Shown in pieces: positions 5,495-5,548 of a stretch of 5,548 nucleotides of DNA. Position 1 is the first letter of the stretch; every line of letters starts with the position of its first letter. A program made the position numbers and the translations under genes. The stretch lies in contig CANQOM010000111.1 in assembly GCA_947625445.1 (NCBI GenBank), forward strand, positions 1 to 5,548. The letters are read 5' to 3'. The DNA comes from Candidatus Gastranaerophilales bacterium. Its GTDB lineage: Bacteria; Cyanobacteriota; Vampirovibrionia; Gastranaerophilales; Gastranaerophilaceae. Below the pieces are notes generated by a model. It did no database searches and was not told the DNA's origin. It saw nothing but the letters and a program-made list of their open reading frames with translations.

Positions 5495-5548
5495 TTTTTG
5501 AACCTCGTATATTAAATCTGTTAATTCTCTCACTGCACCTCTTCCGCC
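5483..5548 (-). CDS. kdsC: C-terminal end of a KdsC-like HAD phosphatase (partial, runs off right edge)
   Basis: Read leftward from the window edge, the open frame encodes 21 residues, GGRGAVRELTDLIYEVQKLS and a final Val, then TAA at 5485-5483. The GGxGAVREL/VxDLI tail is the hallmark C-terminus of 3-deoxy-D-manno-octulosonate 8-phosphate phosphatases (KdsC) and close HAD relatives. These remove phosphate from Kdo-8-P on the way to CMP-Kdo and the LPS core. Only this tail is in the window, so the catalytic Asp motifs cannot be checked. A KdsC-like phosphatase for another nonulosonic acid, or a fused enzyme, is also possible. It converges on coaX and overlaps its 3' end by 12 bp. Confidence 0.75.
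   Translation of the reverse strand, partial: GGRGAVRELTDLIYEVQKLSV

Overview
This is an A/T-rich window (about 30% G+C by eye) from a diderm bacterium. The outer-membrane hint is the C-terminal tail of a KdsC-like Kdo-8-phosphate phosphatase at the right edge, supported by a LapA-type membrane protein. The low G+C, the lspA-RluD pair, a type III pantothenate kinase and a lineage-type protein with an N-terminal 'VKFSG' motif together suggest a gut Gastranaerophilales (Vampirovibrionia/Melainabacteria) relative. That placement is inference from protein style, not a database result. Nothing indicates a mobile element, CRISPR array or tRNA/rRNA, and most of the window looks like core chromosome.

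Left part (1-1250): a strong-looking leftward promoter lies at the edge. A bidirectional hairpin terminator follows, then a leftward gene for an unrecognised membrane-anchored protein with repeated NGK beta-hairpin-like units. A 172-bp gap separates it from a rightward XRE-type regulator. That gap carries a perfect 27-bp palindrome ending 21 bp before the regulator's start codon, a good candidate for its own operator.

Middle (1566-4634): five leftward genes are packed as one probable operon. In transcription order they are a small PQ-loop/SemiSWEET-like membrane protein, an exported NTF2-like protein, signal peptidase II (lspA), an S4-domain RluD-family pseudouridine synthase, and a LapA-like membrane protein with a coiled coil. 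Spacings are 11 bp, a ~20-bp overlap, about 11 bp and a 1-bp overlap, and each junction has a Shine-Dalgarno-like sequence. The operon's last gene overlaps the XRE gene tail to tail by 6 bp.

Right part (4635-5548): a 95-bp divergent intergenic region leads to coaX (type III pantothenate kinase, first step of CoA synthesis). The end of coaX overlaps by 12 bp the end of an oppositely oriented kdsC-like gene that runs out of the window.

I see no clearly new multi-gene system. The most interesting points are the palindrome/regulator pair, the signal peptidase II with two conserved Asp-to-Glu changes, and the uncharacterised hairpin-repeat and NTF2-like proteins.
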